Source: Mortierella alpina
Taxonomy: Eukaryota > Mortierellomycota > Mortierellomycetes > Mortierellales > Mortierellaceae
Assembly (NCBI GenBank): GCA_029449245.1
Contig: JANATF010000013.1
Location: forward strand, 1,302,001 to 1,366,000
Length of the DNA stretch: 64,000 nucleotides
Direction of reading: 5' to 3'
The notes under the pieces were generated by a model. The model worked only from the letters and a program-made list of their open reading frames with translations. It was not told the DNA's origin and did no database searches. Position numbers and translations under genes: made by a program. Numbering within the stretch: the first letter of the stretch is position 1; each line of letters opens with the position of its first letter. Below, one piece after another: positions 46,401 to 59,097 of this stretch.

Positions 46401-48870
46401 GAGAATCGAGGGTGGTCCTGATGGAACTCTCGCCTTCGGAGTAGCAGGTGACAAGCATTGCTGTGAACAAGTTTCTTCTGCCAACCGATTTCTTTCCACC
46501 CCGAGCAAGATCCGGTGCACTGTTGCTCATGGCCTCCTTGTCCTTTGTAGAGGGCTTCAAGACCGTCCTGGGTTTCTCTGTCAGTCGATAGCTCAAGAAC
46601 CAGCTGAAGGTCAAGGCCATCACAAACTTGATGCCGACCACCATACAGATGCAAATGAGCGTCGTCAGCATGATAGTTTTAGCTGCGAAACAGCCCATAG
46701 TTGTATTTTCCAGAACACCGACTTCGGTCATGGCTTGCAAGCACCCAATTGCCTTCTTGCGTTCCTCCGTCCTTGAGAATAGCAGAGATGAGTCCTTACG
46801 AAGACTCCTCGCGAGTACACTGCTGACTTCAGAACCAAATACCTGGTCCATTCCCAGGAAATCCGTGACATTGAAAACTAATTGAAGCATCAAAAGGTAT
46901 CAGTGCGCGTCCTACATTGCAGGCGAGAGTCGTTGTCCGTATCATTGTCTCCCATCGCATTCATGCACTTACTCTTGCCATCGTAGATAATGACATTGTC
47001 AAAGTCATGCCGAGACTCATCATTGAGGTCTGTCCAGAGAAACGAGACCTTCCCGCGAGCCTTGGGACCAAATGAAGCGAGATCTCTGTAGTCCAAACAT
47101 GGCTTAGAGATTATTGGTGTGTTGTTATATGGGTTGGGGACACCGCACTGCGTATTGGTGACATTGATGGCTGTGTAAGCTGAGCAAGGTCTAGAGCTGT
47201 CGTAAAACAATGGGGTGATGTCTCTGCCGCGATAATCCTGCGACATGATGACCTTTTTGTTCCGAAGGTACTCCTGCATGCCCCCGAAGGGATAGACGCT
47301 GCCGCGGATGATGACTGAATCAAGTTGGTTATCTAAGCAAGGAGCACATGATTGGGATGAAAAAAAAATGCAACAGGCTGAGGTTAGCTACTGTTGGGAC
47401 GCGGATCGCCTCCCGAAACCCCGAGAGCGCGCGACGCGCGATGGGGGCGCACAGGGCTCATGGGTCCGCGATGTTTGTTCCCCTGACCAGCATTTCCTGA
47501 TATGGGTGAAATCTAATTCGGGAGAGCCCGCCCATGGCTGGGGACTCGTGTTCTATTGTGCCCAGTTGCCTCCCGCACCCACATGAAGACCGCTGGCAGG
47601 ACGTGGATACAAGCAATGAACATTAATCGAATCGGGCTCTGCCGCTCACTTCTAGGAATCAAAGTTCCCATCGTCTTTTCATTAGCAATACTCCGACGCC
47701 GCTACATGAGTAGGTATTCTCTTTTTTCATTGCTGCCGAAGGCGACAGCTCAGACTAGTCTTCATGAAAAGCGCCCTGCGCAACTTGTCACCCCCCCTCC
47801 TTTCAAGCGAGGGCGGCCCAAGCTAACTATGCACCACAAAGCCCAATGCGCCCTTGCATGGGGAACAATGCCAAATTGTGTCTGGGCTGCTTGTAAAAAT
47901 AACAATAACCTCTGCCTTGTACCACCCATCCTCCTCCCATTGAACTTTTCTTCCTATTGTTTTTTTTGTTCTGTCGACTCCACTAGGGTAGTGAAACGAA
48001 AGAGCGACGTGTAACTTTTCCTCTCCACGCACACATACGCACAAAACGCACCAACATACGTACACCCACTCCTTCACATTGGTATACCACCACGGAAAGG
48101 GAACTCTTACCTTTAACTGGAGGCTGTCCATCGGTCGGCTGGGTCGAGTACGACATGGCGGAGCGCGAGTCTGTAGGGCACAAGGCTGGCTGGAGCCCAA
48201 AGATCACAAACGCTAGCAGTCCGCAAATCAACAAAATGATGATGCACAGCGTCACCTTCTCGCGCCAGGCCTGCACAACCTGGGCCTTGGAGAACTTTTT
48301 GCCGTTGCAGCACCGCAGCATGGCGGCGGGGATGCAGCACGTAAAGATCCTAGACACCACGACCCACGCTGTGACCTCGATCTCGCGCTCTGCCAGTTTC
48401 TTCTTTGCTTTTTGCAATGTCGAAGGGCGTCGTTGGGGTTGTCCACCTGGGCTGCCTTGGTTCCTGTTGGTGCCTGTACGACGAAGTGTCGACATTCGTC
48501 GGGGTCGAGGGCGCTGTTGCGGCTGATTAGCCTGCTGTAACCGCAAACGTTGTTGATGCTGCTCTTGCGCGGCGGCTGCTGCTGCTGATGAGGACGATGA
48601 CACTAGGTTGGTGTTTTGAGCTTGAATCAAATTGCCTGTTGAATCGTTCTCCTGAAAACCTAGATCCCCGCGCGCCTTTTGTGAGGCTGATCGATTGAGC
48701 ATCCCCTGCCTGGGGCGATATCGTTCCGGCTTGGTCAGGGAGCGACTCCTGTTGACTTTTGAGCTGGAGGATGGCTGCGGATGCGGTTGAGCTGCAGAGG
48801 TATAGGGCTGGTCTGACTGGGATGGGTTGGAAGAGGACCCTGCGGCGGGTGGTGCGGGCGGATTGGCCAT
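43487..48870 (-). CDS. Chitin synthase, Chs3/class IV-like (1407 aa)
   Basis: Polymerises UDP-GlcNAc into cell-wall chitin at the plasma membrane. Exons 48870..48111, 47332..46973, 46877..46201, 46091..45230, 45134..44988, 44904..43487; all phases agree. A disordered N-terminus of about 160 residues precedes two membrane segments ([36 protein letters not shown]). The glycosyltransferase-2 core includes [33 protein letters not shown] (near 683), [10 protein letters not shown] (near 798) and the QRRRWINST product-binding motif (near 839). Three to four C-terminal membrane segments follow, then [14 protein letters not shown]. There is no myosin motor, which favours Chs3/class IV. A Pro/Gly/Gln-rich tail of more than 400 residues is an unusual length. 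Confidence 0.93.
46094..46122. repeat. Poly(A) run in a chitin synthase intron
   Basis: About 28 consecutive A on the plus strand, which is poly(T) on the coding strand just before the acceptor GCGTAG. It acts as an extreme polypyrimidine tract. Confidence 0.9.
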
Positions 48871-51649
48871 GATGTATAGTCGTCGTTGGCGATTATTGTA
48901 TTACGGGAAGGACTATGATAGTAAGGTTGGTAGGAGGATAGAGTGCACTGAGACGGGTGGGGCGGAGCGAGACCTGTCAGTTTCTGCTATTAAGAAGGAA
49001 GGAAGGACGGAGGGAAAAGAGTCGCTTGTTCCTGCGTCTGCTCCTGTTACTTTCTCTCTCAAAGGCGTCGAGGGTTGTGTGTTGAAGAGAGAAAGAGAGA
49101 GAGAGTGAGAGTGAGAAAGAGAGCAGGAGAGAGAGAGAGAGCGAGAGAGAGTGTGAGAGAAGAGAGAGAGTGAGAGAGTGAGAGAGAGAAGAGAGAGGCT
49201 GAAGCAGACGCCGACTGTCGAGAACAAGCAATCGGAGTCGACTCTACAGGGGTGCGAATGACATTGTCTGCGAAGGGATGGATGATGCGAGGAGTGACTG
49301 AGGAGTGCGGAATGTGCAGGATGGGGAACGATGGATCGACCGGCTGCAGGGACACGAGGGAGTGAGAGAGTGAGAGAGTGACAGAGTGACAGAGTGACAG
49401 AGAGTGCGAGTGCGAGCGAGAGAAAGAGAAAGAGACAAGAGTAACAGAGCGAGACAGGAGTGAATTAGGGTCGGAGAGTGAAGAGAGAGATACAGGACAC
49501 GGTGCAGCAGTGCGCACTGTGTTGCGGCTACTGTGGTCTACTACTGTCCTGTACTTGCGCACCTGTCGATGTCCTCTTGTCTGTTCGCCCTTTCCCGTCT
49601 GCCCCCCAGTGCTAGCATCGGGGAGCCCATACCGGACACAGGCACACACACGCACACGCTCACGTCGACATGAGCACCAGGAACCCGTAGAAAAGGAACA
49701 ATTCAAGGAGCACAAATAGGAGGGGTTGTTGTTGCTACCCACCACGGCCTGGCCAATCGCAGCGCGAACACCAACATTGGCCGGCTCCTGCACCCCACCC
49801 CCTGCCGTCCCCTTTGTCTCTTTCGGACGAGGACGAATATCGTTAGTCACTCAGTCCGCGTACTCGCCACTGCTGCTCCTCCCATAACAATAGCCAGCTG
49901 AACGATGAATTGCCTCCATCTATAGCTCAGCTGTCACTCGCTACATTCCCTGCTATCTGGCTGCAGCAGTTGAATACAATCCCCATGAGCGACCAGAGGC
50001 AGGAGAGGGGTTATGAGGGAGCGTGCCAGGGTCCTGGATCCACTCAAGACTGAGCGGTACTCACTTTTTTTTTTAATTTGTTTTTTTACGTTGTGCAAAG
50101 GATTTCACGGACCAAGTGGAGTTTAAGACACTCGGGTACAACGTACCCCTCTGTACCTGGAGATAGGGGGAAGAGGCCGTCTCCCACGAATCAGCTGCCA
50201 GAGTCAGCGTAGCCAGAAACCTGCGCTCGGGAGCACACTAAGACCGCCTGGGAAGCATCCCAAACATTCTTGTGCGGTTAGCTAGACCTGTCACTCCCTC
50301 CCCTGAAAGGACCGGCAATGCCAGTCATCGTCACCCATGCAGAGGAGGATATCGACGCAGGAGGGTTGCAGTGTTGCCCTTGAAGAGACGACAGTTACTC
50401 TCGGCACCGTTGAGAGAAAAAAATAGCAAGGCTACTAGATCAAGGGGCTGAACGTGATAAAGGATGCACTTTGGGTGCAGATCCTTGGTAAGGTCAGTTG
50501 GCCTTGTCAAATTACAAAATGTGAAGTGTAGAGCGGACGACTATTATTGTTTAAAGTGCAAGCTTTGAAGAGAGGCAGCGCTCGGTGGTGGAGGTGGTCA
50601 ATGATATAATAAGATGTGGAACAGACAACATAATCAGATCGTCCAGTGCACCGCGTTTCACAAAATACTCACCTCTACGATCGCAGCTGCGCGTGGCACA
50701 CTGGGCACTATTATCTTAAGTGGACATAGTAAACAACGAGGACGAAAGGTACGCGGTACCCCGATCAAGGCCTTTGCGCTCCACATCTACTAGCGGACTT
50801 TGTTGATAGTGTCCTCCAAGACCTTATGCTAAATGAACGACAAGGGGTAGATCATTTGAACCTGTTATCCTCAGAAGAGCCGACCCCCAAGGGTCTTCAT
50901 CCTCGACCTCAGTTGAGCAGCTAACGCTTGCAGGGCCAACTCCCTTGCTTGCGCTGAATAATCGTCAGTTCTTTTATCAGGCGCAATGTTGAGGCATACG
51001 GGCACATGCAAGAGTATGAGAGCTGCTAATACAAAGTAAAAAAACAAGTGGGGAATGACATAAAATTCATCAGTGAAGGCTCACAAATAAAGCAGCGTGT
51101 GGTAGAGAACACCACGACATCCAACCATTCCGGCACTCCCACCCGCAGCAACCCCTTTGCAGGAGATTCATAAAGGCAAAGTTTCCAGGTTGTGCCAAAG
51201 TTGCCTCGATACTCCCATCACCTTGTTTGCCAGCAAGGTTATCTTTTCCTCAAATAAAATTAGGTATCGAGAGCCAATCGTCCACACATCCCTGGCGGTC
51301 CACCGTAGAACGTGTGGAGAAAATGATTTATCTCGACTGTATATACATCATAAGCACCGTACTTGCAGCATTATGCTCAGACCACAAGGTTGATTTAAAC
51401 AAGCGGATACAAGGATGAACCACTTCAAGGCGTGCGTCGAGCAAAGGTGAGTAGCGACGTCTATCCCAGGCACAGACGCGTGAAAGAGACGTGTGCTGTA
51501 ATTTGAGGCGCACGCTTGAAGTCTCGAAGAAAGACACGTCACGTTTGGCCTAGAGGCATGCAGCCAACATGTTGGCCGCCATCCTTTGCTTTGCATCCTC
51601 AAACACAGGCCAGGACTCCTGGAGACAACCCCCTCAAAAACAGATCAGG
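48871..51649. other. Long intergenic region, 2.8 kb, no gene
   Basis: 5' flank of chitin synthase and 5' flank of PIG-T, so the region holds two divergent promoters. The chitin-synthase side (49080-49480) is GA-repeat rich. From 50000 to 51550 I see only short frames without family signal. Confidence 0.5.
49085..49420. repeat. GA microsatellite and GTGAGAGA/GTGACAGA minisatellite
   Basis: GAGA-rich array at 49085-49200 and short tandem units of GTGAGAGA then GTGACAGA at about 49360-49410, in the upstream region of chitin synthase. Long open frames across it are low-complexity artefacts. Confidence 0.85.
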
Positions 51650-54068
51650 ATGCGCAAGACAGCCCCACGCGCACTCTTGCTCTCGTGCGTACTCATCGCG
51701 CTGTGTCATCCGTCCACAACCAACGCAACATCATCGCAGGGAGCATTCGCTGCTGCAAAGGATACTGCTCCAATCCTAAAGGCACCAGAGGCATTTCATG
51801 AGGAGCTGGTGCTCAAGCCGTTGAATGATGGCAGCGTCTATAGCCACTTTCAGTTCACAACACACATTGGGACCATGATGGACGAGGAACACTTTGAAGG
51901 CGCAGCATCTAATCTTTGTAAGCAGCGTAGCCTTTCACTAGAGAATGCTGCACTAGTTCATTCCAGTACTGTCCCCTAACACTACTCCTTGTCAACTCGG
52001 CTCCCTCGCGACCGCGTCCAGTCAAGCACTACAACCTGTTCCCTCGGTCGATCGGTCAAATTCTACATAGCTTTGATGTCGAGGAGCTACACCTCACCTT
52101 CACACAAGGACGCTGGCACTATGGAGACTGGGGCTATCCTATTGCTCCGTCCGCAGGCACAGGCGTGGAGCTTTGGGCATGGCTGAACGGCGACAATGGC
52201 CAGTACGTCCAAATGAACTTGCCAGGGAACGGCACTTCTGCACAAGGACACACACTGACCCCGCGCCTGTTTTCCCTGCTGTGCTTAGAGTGAATGCCAA
52301 CTGGAAGGGGTTGACCAACACCCTCTCAGGATTGTTCTGCGCCTCGCTCAATTTTATTGACGACACCATCACGATCGAGCCAAAGCTTTCATTCAGGCAC
52401 GAAGGTCTTTACAATGTCCACTCTCACGCGCCACCCTCGACACAGCAGACCTCCAGAGCTGATTCCAACTCCACGAACGCTTTACCCAAACGACTTCGTT
52501 ATGGGTCCTTACCGCACGAGAATGTCTGCACGGAAAACTTGACACCATGGATCAAGCTTCTTCCTTGCAAATCCAAAGCTGGAATCGCCTCGTTGCTTAA
52601 ATCACACAAATTGTTTGACACGCGGTTCTATTCCATGGCAATCCACATACGACCCGTGTGCGAGGTAAACCATTTTTCTTTTGCTGGGCATTGTGCTCGA
52701 ACTTGCAGAAATAATCATCTGCATTTTCAACCAGACACTAACCCATGCCAATAATATAGGATGAGCACTGCAAGGTCAAGAGCCTAGAGTTGGTGCAGAC
52801 TATCAGCACAGTATTCGATGTGGCGCGAAAGGATGGCAGCTTCAGCTGGTCGATTTCGGAGCTATTTGAACGGGACATCACTCAAGCATGTCCTTTGGCA
52901 ACCACCTCCAAGGTGATTCTGCACCTTCCACAGACAACTCAGTTTGCACACCAGTATGAACTCGTGCCTTTCCCTCCTCAAGGAATTCTGACCGTGGGCT
53001 CGACGGAGGAGAGCAGGCAGGAGATAGCAGTGTATGACCTGAAGACACTCCTTTCAGAAACTCAAAGTGACTCACCTTTCCAGCTCTTGATGCAATGGCA
53101 GGACTCTCGGCCAAAGTCAGGTACCAAGAAGTGATATTGCCTTTATATTTGCTCCATGATACTATTCGAGACTGACTTTCTTCAATTTTTTTAATTCTAT
53201 CTGCTGTAGTACGAGCTGTCTCTCCCGGCATTGTAGCTCACAGATACTTTACTGGATACGGACAGGAGCGTGGAGGTCTGGCAATTGAGATTCAAAACAG
53301 CAATACGCAAGATGTGGAGGCGATCTATCTGGACACTTTACCATGGTACCTGAAGCTGTACCTCCACACATTCAGTATAGAACTGAATGGGAAGACTCTT
53401 GACAACCACCGAAGTAAGGATCCATCGACTCATCGATCGATCGGCTGTACTGTGTTGCCAATCTCAAGGAAATCCTGACGCCTTTTCTTCTCTGATCTAT
53501 GATAGATTTGGTGAAGAAGATGCTCTACCAGCCCGCTGTAGACAGAGCAAGACCTGCAGTTTTGGAACTGGCGTTGGTGTTGCCCGCTCGGTCGATGGTC
53601 AAGTTTTCAGTGTCATTCGACAAGGTGTTCTTGAAGTACACGGAGCACCCTCCAGACGCGAATCGTGGGTTTGACGTTGGGTGTGCAGTCATTACAGCTC
53701 TGCTGCCGCGGGAGCGCGGGCAGATTGGGTATGGTTCACTGGATCATTTGAGGATCTATCAGGAACGCGAGGCGAGCTTTGTTCAGAGCTCGCGGCTGGA
53801 AGCTGTTGGTGAGGCTAGGCAGGATGAGGCTAGGGAGAATGAGCAGGACAAGATCCGCGTTTACACAGAGACGCTGCTGGTGAGTCTACCGACGCCAGAC
53901 TTCTCGATGCCTTACAACGTCATCACGCTGACGTGCACGGTCATTGCGCTGTTCTTTGGGTCGATGTTCAATCTCATGACACGCAACTTTGAGGTGGTTG
54001 AGCAAACAAAGGCCCAAAGACGGCAAAGGGAAGGGGAACAAGGAGGCAACGAAGTGAGGACAGAGTAG
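51650..54068 (+). CDS. GPI16: GPI transamidase subunit PIG-T/GPI16 (650 aa)
   Basis: Subunit of the ER-membrane GPI transamidase, which attaches GPI anchors to proteins. Exons 51650..51917, 52022..52202, 52289..52664, 52760..53120, 53210..53413, 53506..54068; every phase agrees. ATG 51650 starts a signal peptide ([18 protein letters not shown]). Family landmarks in order: [75 protein letters not shown]-type segment ([14 protein letters not shown]), and the [13 protein letters not shown] segment. A single C-terminal membrane helix ([20 protein letters not shown]) is followed by a short basic cytosolic tail. Length and architecture are normal. Confidence 0.95.
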
Positions 54069-54195
54069 AACAGACGCCACCAAGCCACATCATATTAAAT
54101 CCGTCGCAGTCTGACGAGAATAGATCTGATCGTCGACTCGCCTGCATTCATTCCCCTCCCTCTACAACGCTTGACAGAACCAAGGAGCATCGACA

Positions 54196-55684
54196 ATGGC
54201 CACAGAATACGAACTCTTCGAGCCACCAAACGATGGCATCTCATCCGTGGTCTTCCATCCCTCCAAGCCAGAGATGCTCTTGGTGTCATCATGGGACAAG
54301 GTAACAGCTTCGTACAATCACTTTTCATGAGAAGAGTCCACTTGGTCACAATTGAACGACATGCTTTCTCGATCTGCAACTACTGATTGACAATGCTATC
54401 CTTCCATCCTACTTCTAGACAGTGGCATTGTACGACGTTGCCAAGAACCAGCAAACAGCCAAATACCACCATGACGCCGCCGTGCTCGACTGCTGTTTTG
54501 GTGAGGGTATGGAGGCGTACAGTGGAGGACTCGACCGGACAGTCAGGATGTAAGCTCTCTCTCTACTTGAGTTCTCGAACGGTCGTTCATCTTACAATCT
54601 CTGGAGAACACTGAAGTACAGAATAGACAGACTGCTGACATTGTTTTTTGCCATCGTCTTGCGCGGTACTGGCCCTTTTATTCTCTTTCTTTTTCTCATA
54701 GGCACGACTTTGAGGCAGGAAAGGATATTGTATTGGGAACACACGACGACGCAGTTCGAGCCATGGCTTTCAGCACAGCCAACAGTACGTGCTTTTGCGA
54801 CGACCTCATGCTGTTTCTGTGTGCGCTATCAGAGCAAAGGACAGCTCTACAGAACAACTAAAATGTACGCGCGACTTTTTTACAAAACTCCTTTAGACTT
54901 TCTGGTGACGGGATCTTGGGACAAGACAATCGGAACTTGGGACCACCGTGCAGGCGGCGAAGAACATGGACACAACCTTGGCAAATACAACCAACCCGAA
55001 AAGATCTTTTCACTGGACGTTTGTGACCAAAAGCTAGTCGTGGCAATGGCAGGACGACATGTATACATTTACGATCTCCGGAACATGAAGGAAACCCTGC
55101 AGAGACGCGAGAGCTCACTGAAATACCAGACGAGGATGGTTCGGTGCATGCGTGATGGACTCGGTTATGCGTCCTCGTCTATTGAGGGAAGGGTCGCTGT
55201 TGAATTTTTTGATCCAAGTCCAGAGAGTCAGGCAAAGAAGTATGCCTTCAAGTGCCATCGGCAGCAAGTAGATGGCGTCGAGATGATTTACCCCGTCAAC
55301 GCACTGGCATACCACCCCATGTAAGCTACTCGAGATCGATAATAAGGAGCTTCGTTTCCGGATCGTCACCTGTTCCAGAAGCATTCTTGACCGACATTCG
55401 TTACTCTCTTTTTTTTTTTCCTTTTTAGCCACGGAACATTTGCGTCCGGCGGTTCAGATGGTGTGGTGACCTTGTGGGACGGATTCAACAAGAAAAGATT
55501 GAGGCAATACCACCCTTACCCAGCACCTGTCGCGTCACTGTCCTGGTCCTGTGATGGCAAGACCTTGGCTGTTGCGAGCTCGTACACATTTGAAGAAGGT
55601 GAGAAGGACCATGCACCGGATCAGATCTTCTTGCGCTCAATATCAGACCAAGATGCCCGGCCCAAGACTGTACCTGGAAAGTGA
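54196..55684 (+). CDS. BUB3: Spindle-checkpoint WD40 protein BUB3 (332 aa)
   Basis: Binds phosphorylated KNL1 MELT motifs and recruits BUB1/Mad3 to kinetochores. Exons 54196..54300, 54419..54549, 54702..54784, 54897..55320, 55429..55684; phases agree. The start [22 protein letters not shown] and the repeats [71 protein letters not shown] and [21 protein letters not shown] follow Bub3 order, as does the PVNALAYHP segment. It is more like Bub3 than its relative Gle2/Rae1 because of the EGRVAVEF and NKKRL segments. The stop at 55682 overlaps a GTGAGT word, so a further short exon is possible. It starts 128 bp after GPI16 on the same strand. Confidence 0.92.
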
Positions 55685-55908
55685 GTGTCAACTGCGAGAT
55701 CCACAAGGAGGTGAGAGGAAAGCACTGTTCTCAAGAAGGGTGTATTCATTAGGAAAAGAATTATAAATGACCTCCTCCACCTCAACTACAACAACATCAA
55801 CAAACAGCAATTGACGAGGGTTATCTTTTTTGATTATTTTACAAGCTTGGAGGGATCAAATGTGCTACTTTTTTTTCTCCCCTTTGTGCACACTGTTTCT
55901 GTTTCTAC

Positions 55909-57873
55909 TTATTCGCTGTCCTCAATATCCTGCAGTGCTGGATCCTGGTACTGGTCCTGACTTGACAAAAGCGCATCCAACAGCAGCTCTCGTTCCACGC
56001 GCAGTCGGATCAGTTTCTTCTTTGTTTCCTCATACTCGGATTCGAGCGACTCGCGCTCATTATGGATGTACTGGAATTTAGCCTTCAGAATCCCGTATCG
56101 CTCTCGTGGAGTTTGGCCATTCTCCATTGCAAAATCACTGTCCTCCGCATCCTCGTCGTACTCCTCGTCATCCTTGCGATCGTCGTGCTGCTGGTGATCA
56201 CCTTCGTGGTCCTCATCATGATTGGGATGATCATGATCATGATACCCATTCGCCCCACCTTCATCGCCTTGACCATGACCCTGAATATGAGGATGATCCG
56301 ATCGACCCTTGCTGCGCGATTTCCCACTCTTTCGCGAGAGATTCAGTTGCTGCAATAGTCGGGCATCGGACTGTGTACGATGGAAATGATGTCGATCACC
56401 GTACGGATCATCCTCTTCCTGCTGCTGATGATGATGATGTGAAAGCCCACTCCCGAGTTTCCTCATTTTGGCGGGTTTGAGGGACGACGAAAGTTCTGCA
56501 TCGGATCGACCATCATGGTGCCGCCGTTTCTTGGCACCAAAAGAAGATGAGTGCAAAAGCGTCGAGGATGCTGCTGGATCTTTCATGGTATATCGGCCCC
56601 TCGATTTCCGTCCTGTGAAGCGCTCAGGAACATCACCATGCTGGCATTTGAGATGTTTTGCCATCGCACTAAGAAAAATGAGAGGGAGGGTGAGAGAGAG
56701 ACGCAGGGAGAGATAATATGGATTGAGTGGTTCTGTGAGACCATGAAAAAAAAGAACCAGCTGTGATTTTCGAGTTCCCTGTGCTTCATAATCAGGCCAC
56801 TCCACTTACTCTGAACGACTAAAACTCTTGTCGCACTCTATCAAACCAAAAAAAACAAGGGATTCGAGTTGAGTTTCTGCGAGCTTGGTGATACGGAAAG
56901 CCGATACGTCGTAAACATCCCCCGTCCTGAAAATCACAATACAGCATAAGGAGGTTTTTTTTACCTGGTACAGGACAATCATAAGGCTTATGCTTGGTGT
57001 GGCTCCTCATGTGCGAGATCAGTGCAAATCGTGTAGTCTGTGCAATCGGTCTCCGTGAGCAACCTAACAGCGCAGTTTTCCCATTCATAGATTGAGATTA
57101 ATATGGGTGTACCATCCGGGGGGGGGGGGGTGTTTTTCGCCCGCGGACCAAAGAAAAAGGAAAACAATAGCTCAATTACCTTGCCATTCACACATATAGG
57201 ATGTCTTCTTCCATCCGATATGCTCATCCGAAAGGTGCACGACAAGAGCCGCAATCGATGGCAACACCTTGCCACAGTCCTTCCACCGACAAAGCGTCTC
57301 CTCCGGCAAATTGCTATAGTCATCGTCGTTATGGTGTCCCGTCGCCACATCCTCATCGTCGTCATTGTCCGAAGACAGGGACAGCTCTGCATCCTCGTTG
57401 TTGTTATGACGACTGCCTGTGCCCTTAACGACGTGCCCAAGGCTCCTGCCATTCGTGCTGTTGGCGTCCCGATGAGACTCTTGCTCATGGTTCAATTCGT
57501 CCTCTTCTGTCGCAGCACTGTCTGTATCCGTATCTAGATCCTCATCATCTCCAAGCGCGCTGACTGGGTACAGCTCCGTCGGATCGCCGCCGCCGCCTTT
57601 CTGTGGTGGGTGGTCCGAAGACTCTTCCTGTTTGAGACTCACTTCTGGAGGTGGGGGAGATGATGCTGTGGATAATGATGGTGGTGGGGGTGGTTGCTGA
57701 TGCGATATTGTGTCTTGGCTGTCGGGCCTTGATGTCGTCGTGACAGGGATGGTGCTGGGTGGTGGTGGTGGTGGTGGTGGTGGTGCAGTAGAGGAGGCAT
57801 TGATGCCCGTTGTTGAGTCCGATGTAGCCTGAGCACTGCCTGTGGACAGCGATGCGTCTGGCTGCGATGACAT
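55909..57873 (-). CDS. C2H2 zinc-finger protein, possibly Iec1-like (526 aa)
   Basis: Exons 57873..57180, 57063..56965, 56837..56810 (only 28 bases), 56668..55909; phases agree. The first 195 residues are disordered with polyproline and acidic runs. Tandem C2H2 fingers follow: CRWKDCGKVLPSIAALVVHLSDEH, then YMCEWQGC...FALISHMRSH, then CPVPECDKSFSRSDAMAKHLKCQH. The third finger is assembled from three exons, with CDKSFSRS in the 28-base exon. The C-terminus has His/Asp-rich runs and a final coiled coil (YIHNERESLESEYEETKKKL). The finger spacing resembles fungal INO80-associated Iec1-type proteins; that name is tentative. Likely a nuclear DNA- or chromatin-binding protein. Confidence 0.78.
57118..57130. 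repeat. 13-G homopolymer in an intron
   Basis: 13 G in the first intron of the C2H2 gene (plus-strand view). Confidence 0.95.
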
Positions 57874-58633
57874 TTTGCTTCCGCCAAGTGGGTGACGAAG
57901 GATGGTGTGCTTGTTGTTGGGTCAGCGAATCCTTTCCTGCTTGGATGTCCGTTCCGTCTGTCCGTCTGTGGAAATAGGTTTGAATGGCGATGAGTGAGTG
58001 AAAGGAATCAGAAGTGAGCACCGCTATGGGAAAATTTTCGTGACGTAGACAACTTCCGCGGCGGCGAGTCGGCTTTGAAACAGCTCCGACCAGCCTGCTA
58101 GACCTATCCGGCCACTTTGCGGGCGCGTGAAAGGTACGGAATATGGGAGGTGCTGGTCGGTAATGGTCACTTCTCCTCTTGAGTATAACGATAGCTCACT
58201 TCTAGGACCAACGATATCTTTTATTGCTTCATGCTTTTGCAGAATACGGGCGCGTTACTCTAGCAAAAGCTCTTTATGACTCCATCTATTGGCACCTATC
58301 AATGAGCACAGATGCACCCAGAGGGCGAATAAAAGAAAAGTCACCTCACTCACGCGTTGTAGCGATGGTGCTTTCTTGCCTCAACAACCACCGGTGGCAA
58401 CAAAGGTGGGCTCACTTCGAATCCTGCCCAGACGTTAGGGCGAGGAGCGGATGTTCTGTATATGCAATGTTTTATTGTATTCTTCCGCAGAGAGAAGTAT
58501 GCAGTTGCACTTCTTCAACTCATTAAAGTACTATAGTTGTGTAGTGTAACAGTAATTCCAGGACTGATGCGGGGACATGCTGTCAAGTTTTGGAAAGGAG
58601 GTTTGAAGGAAAAAGGTAGCAAGATACTGTAAT
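57874..58633. other. Intergenic, no gene
   Basis: 5' flank of the C2H2 gene and 3' flank of the small secreted gene. Nothing further supported. Confidence 0.45.
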
Positions 58634-59097
58634 TTACTTGCTGGCCTTGATGGCATTCTGGTACCAGACGGTCTTGGCCTGGAACTGAGCTCTGTAGAGG
58701 TCCTGCTCGGCCTTGGGGCAAGCGCCCATGCACATACCGGCGCCCATCATCATGTCTCTGTACTTGGGGTGGGTACGGTCGTGATCGTAAGCAAGGGACT
58801 GCAACCAGTAGGGGCTGGACTGGTCGTGGGAGAAGTTGGCGAACAGCTCCTTTCCGGTTTTCTGTTGTTGCAAATGTGAAGGGGAGAAAAGCGGGCGCGA
58901 GAATTGATTTAGTTAGAAAATTACTTCGCGTCCTCCCAAGGTCGTAAAAGTGACAGTGACGAGCAACAGTATAAAAAGGCACGAACCAAGGTGCAGGCCT
59001 CAACGCAAGGACCATCGGGCTTGAAGTCGTACTTGGGGAGAGCGGCGCTGGCAGCAGCGATGAGGGAGGCAGCAACTGCAACGATGGTGAAACGCAT
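58634..59097 (-). CDS. Small secreted cysteine protein (112 aa)
   Basis: Exons 59097..58987 and 58861..58634, phase 0. ATG 59097 gives the signal peptide MRFTIVAVAASLIAAASA, so secretion is expected. The mature part of about 94 residues has four cysteines in two pairs (C-x3-C early; GMCMGAC late), suggesting one or two disulphides. It also has aromatic/charged stretches SPYWLQSLAYDHDRTHPKY and QDLYRAQFQAKTVWY. The donor GTTCGT is weak, so the exon-1 end could differ slightly. A TATA-like TTTTTATA on the plus strand (TATAAAAA on the gene strand) lies near 59205, about 110 bp upstream. I do not recognise a family; a small secreted effector-like or wall-associated protein is possible. Confidence 0.75.

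Noticed and set aside
49059-49850. 263-codon open frame upstream of chitin synthase
   Set aside because: It is produced by the GA/CT microsatellite, which stays open in several frames and gives Ser/Leu/His repeats.
50225-50275. Stretch GACCGCCTGGGAAGC resembling the 3' part of a 5S rRNA
   Set aside because: Only about 14 of 20 bases agree with a typical 5S 3' domain, and the 5' part and internal promoter cannot be found.
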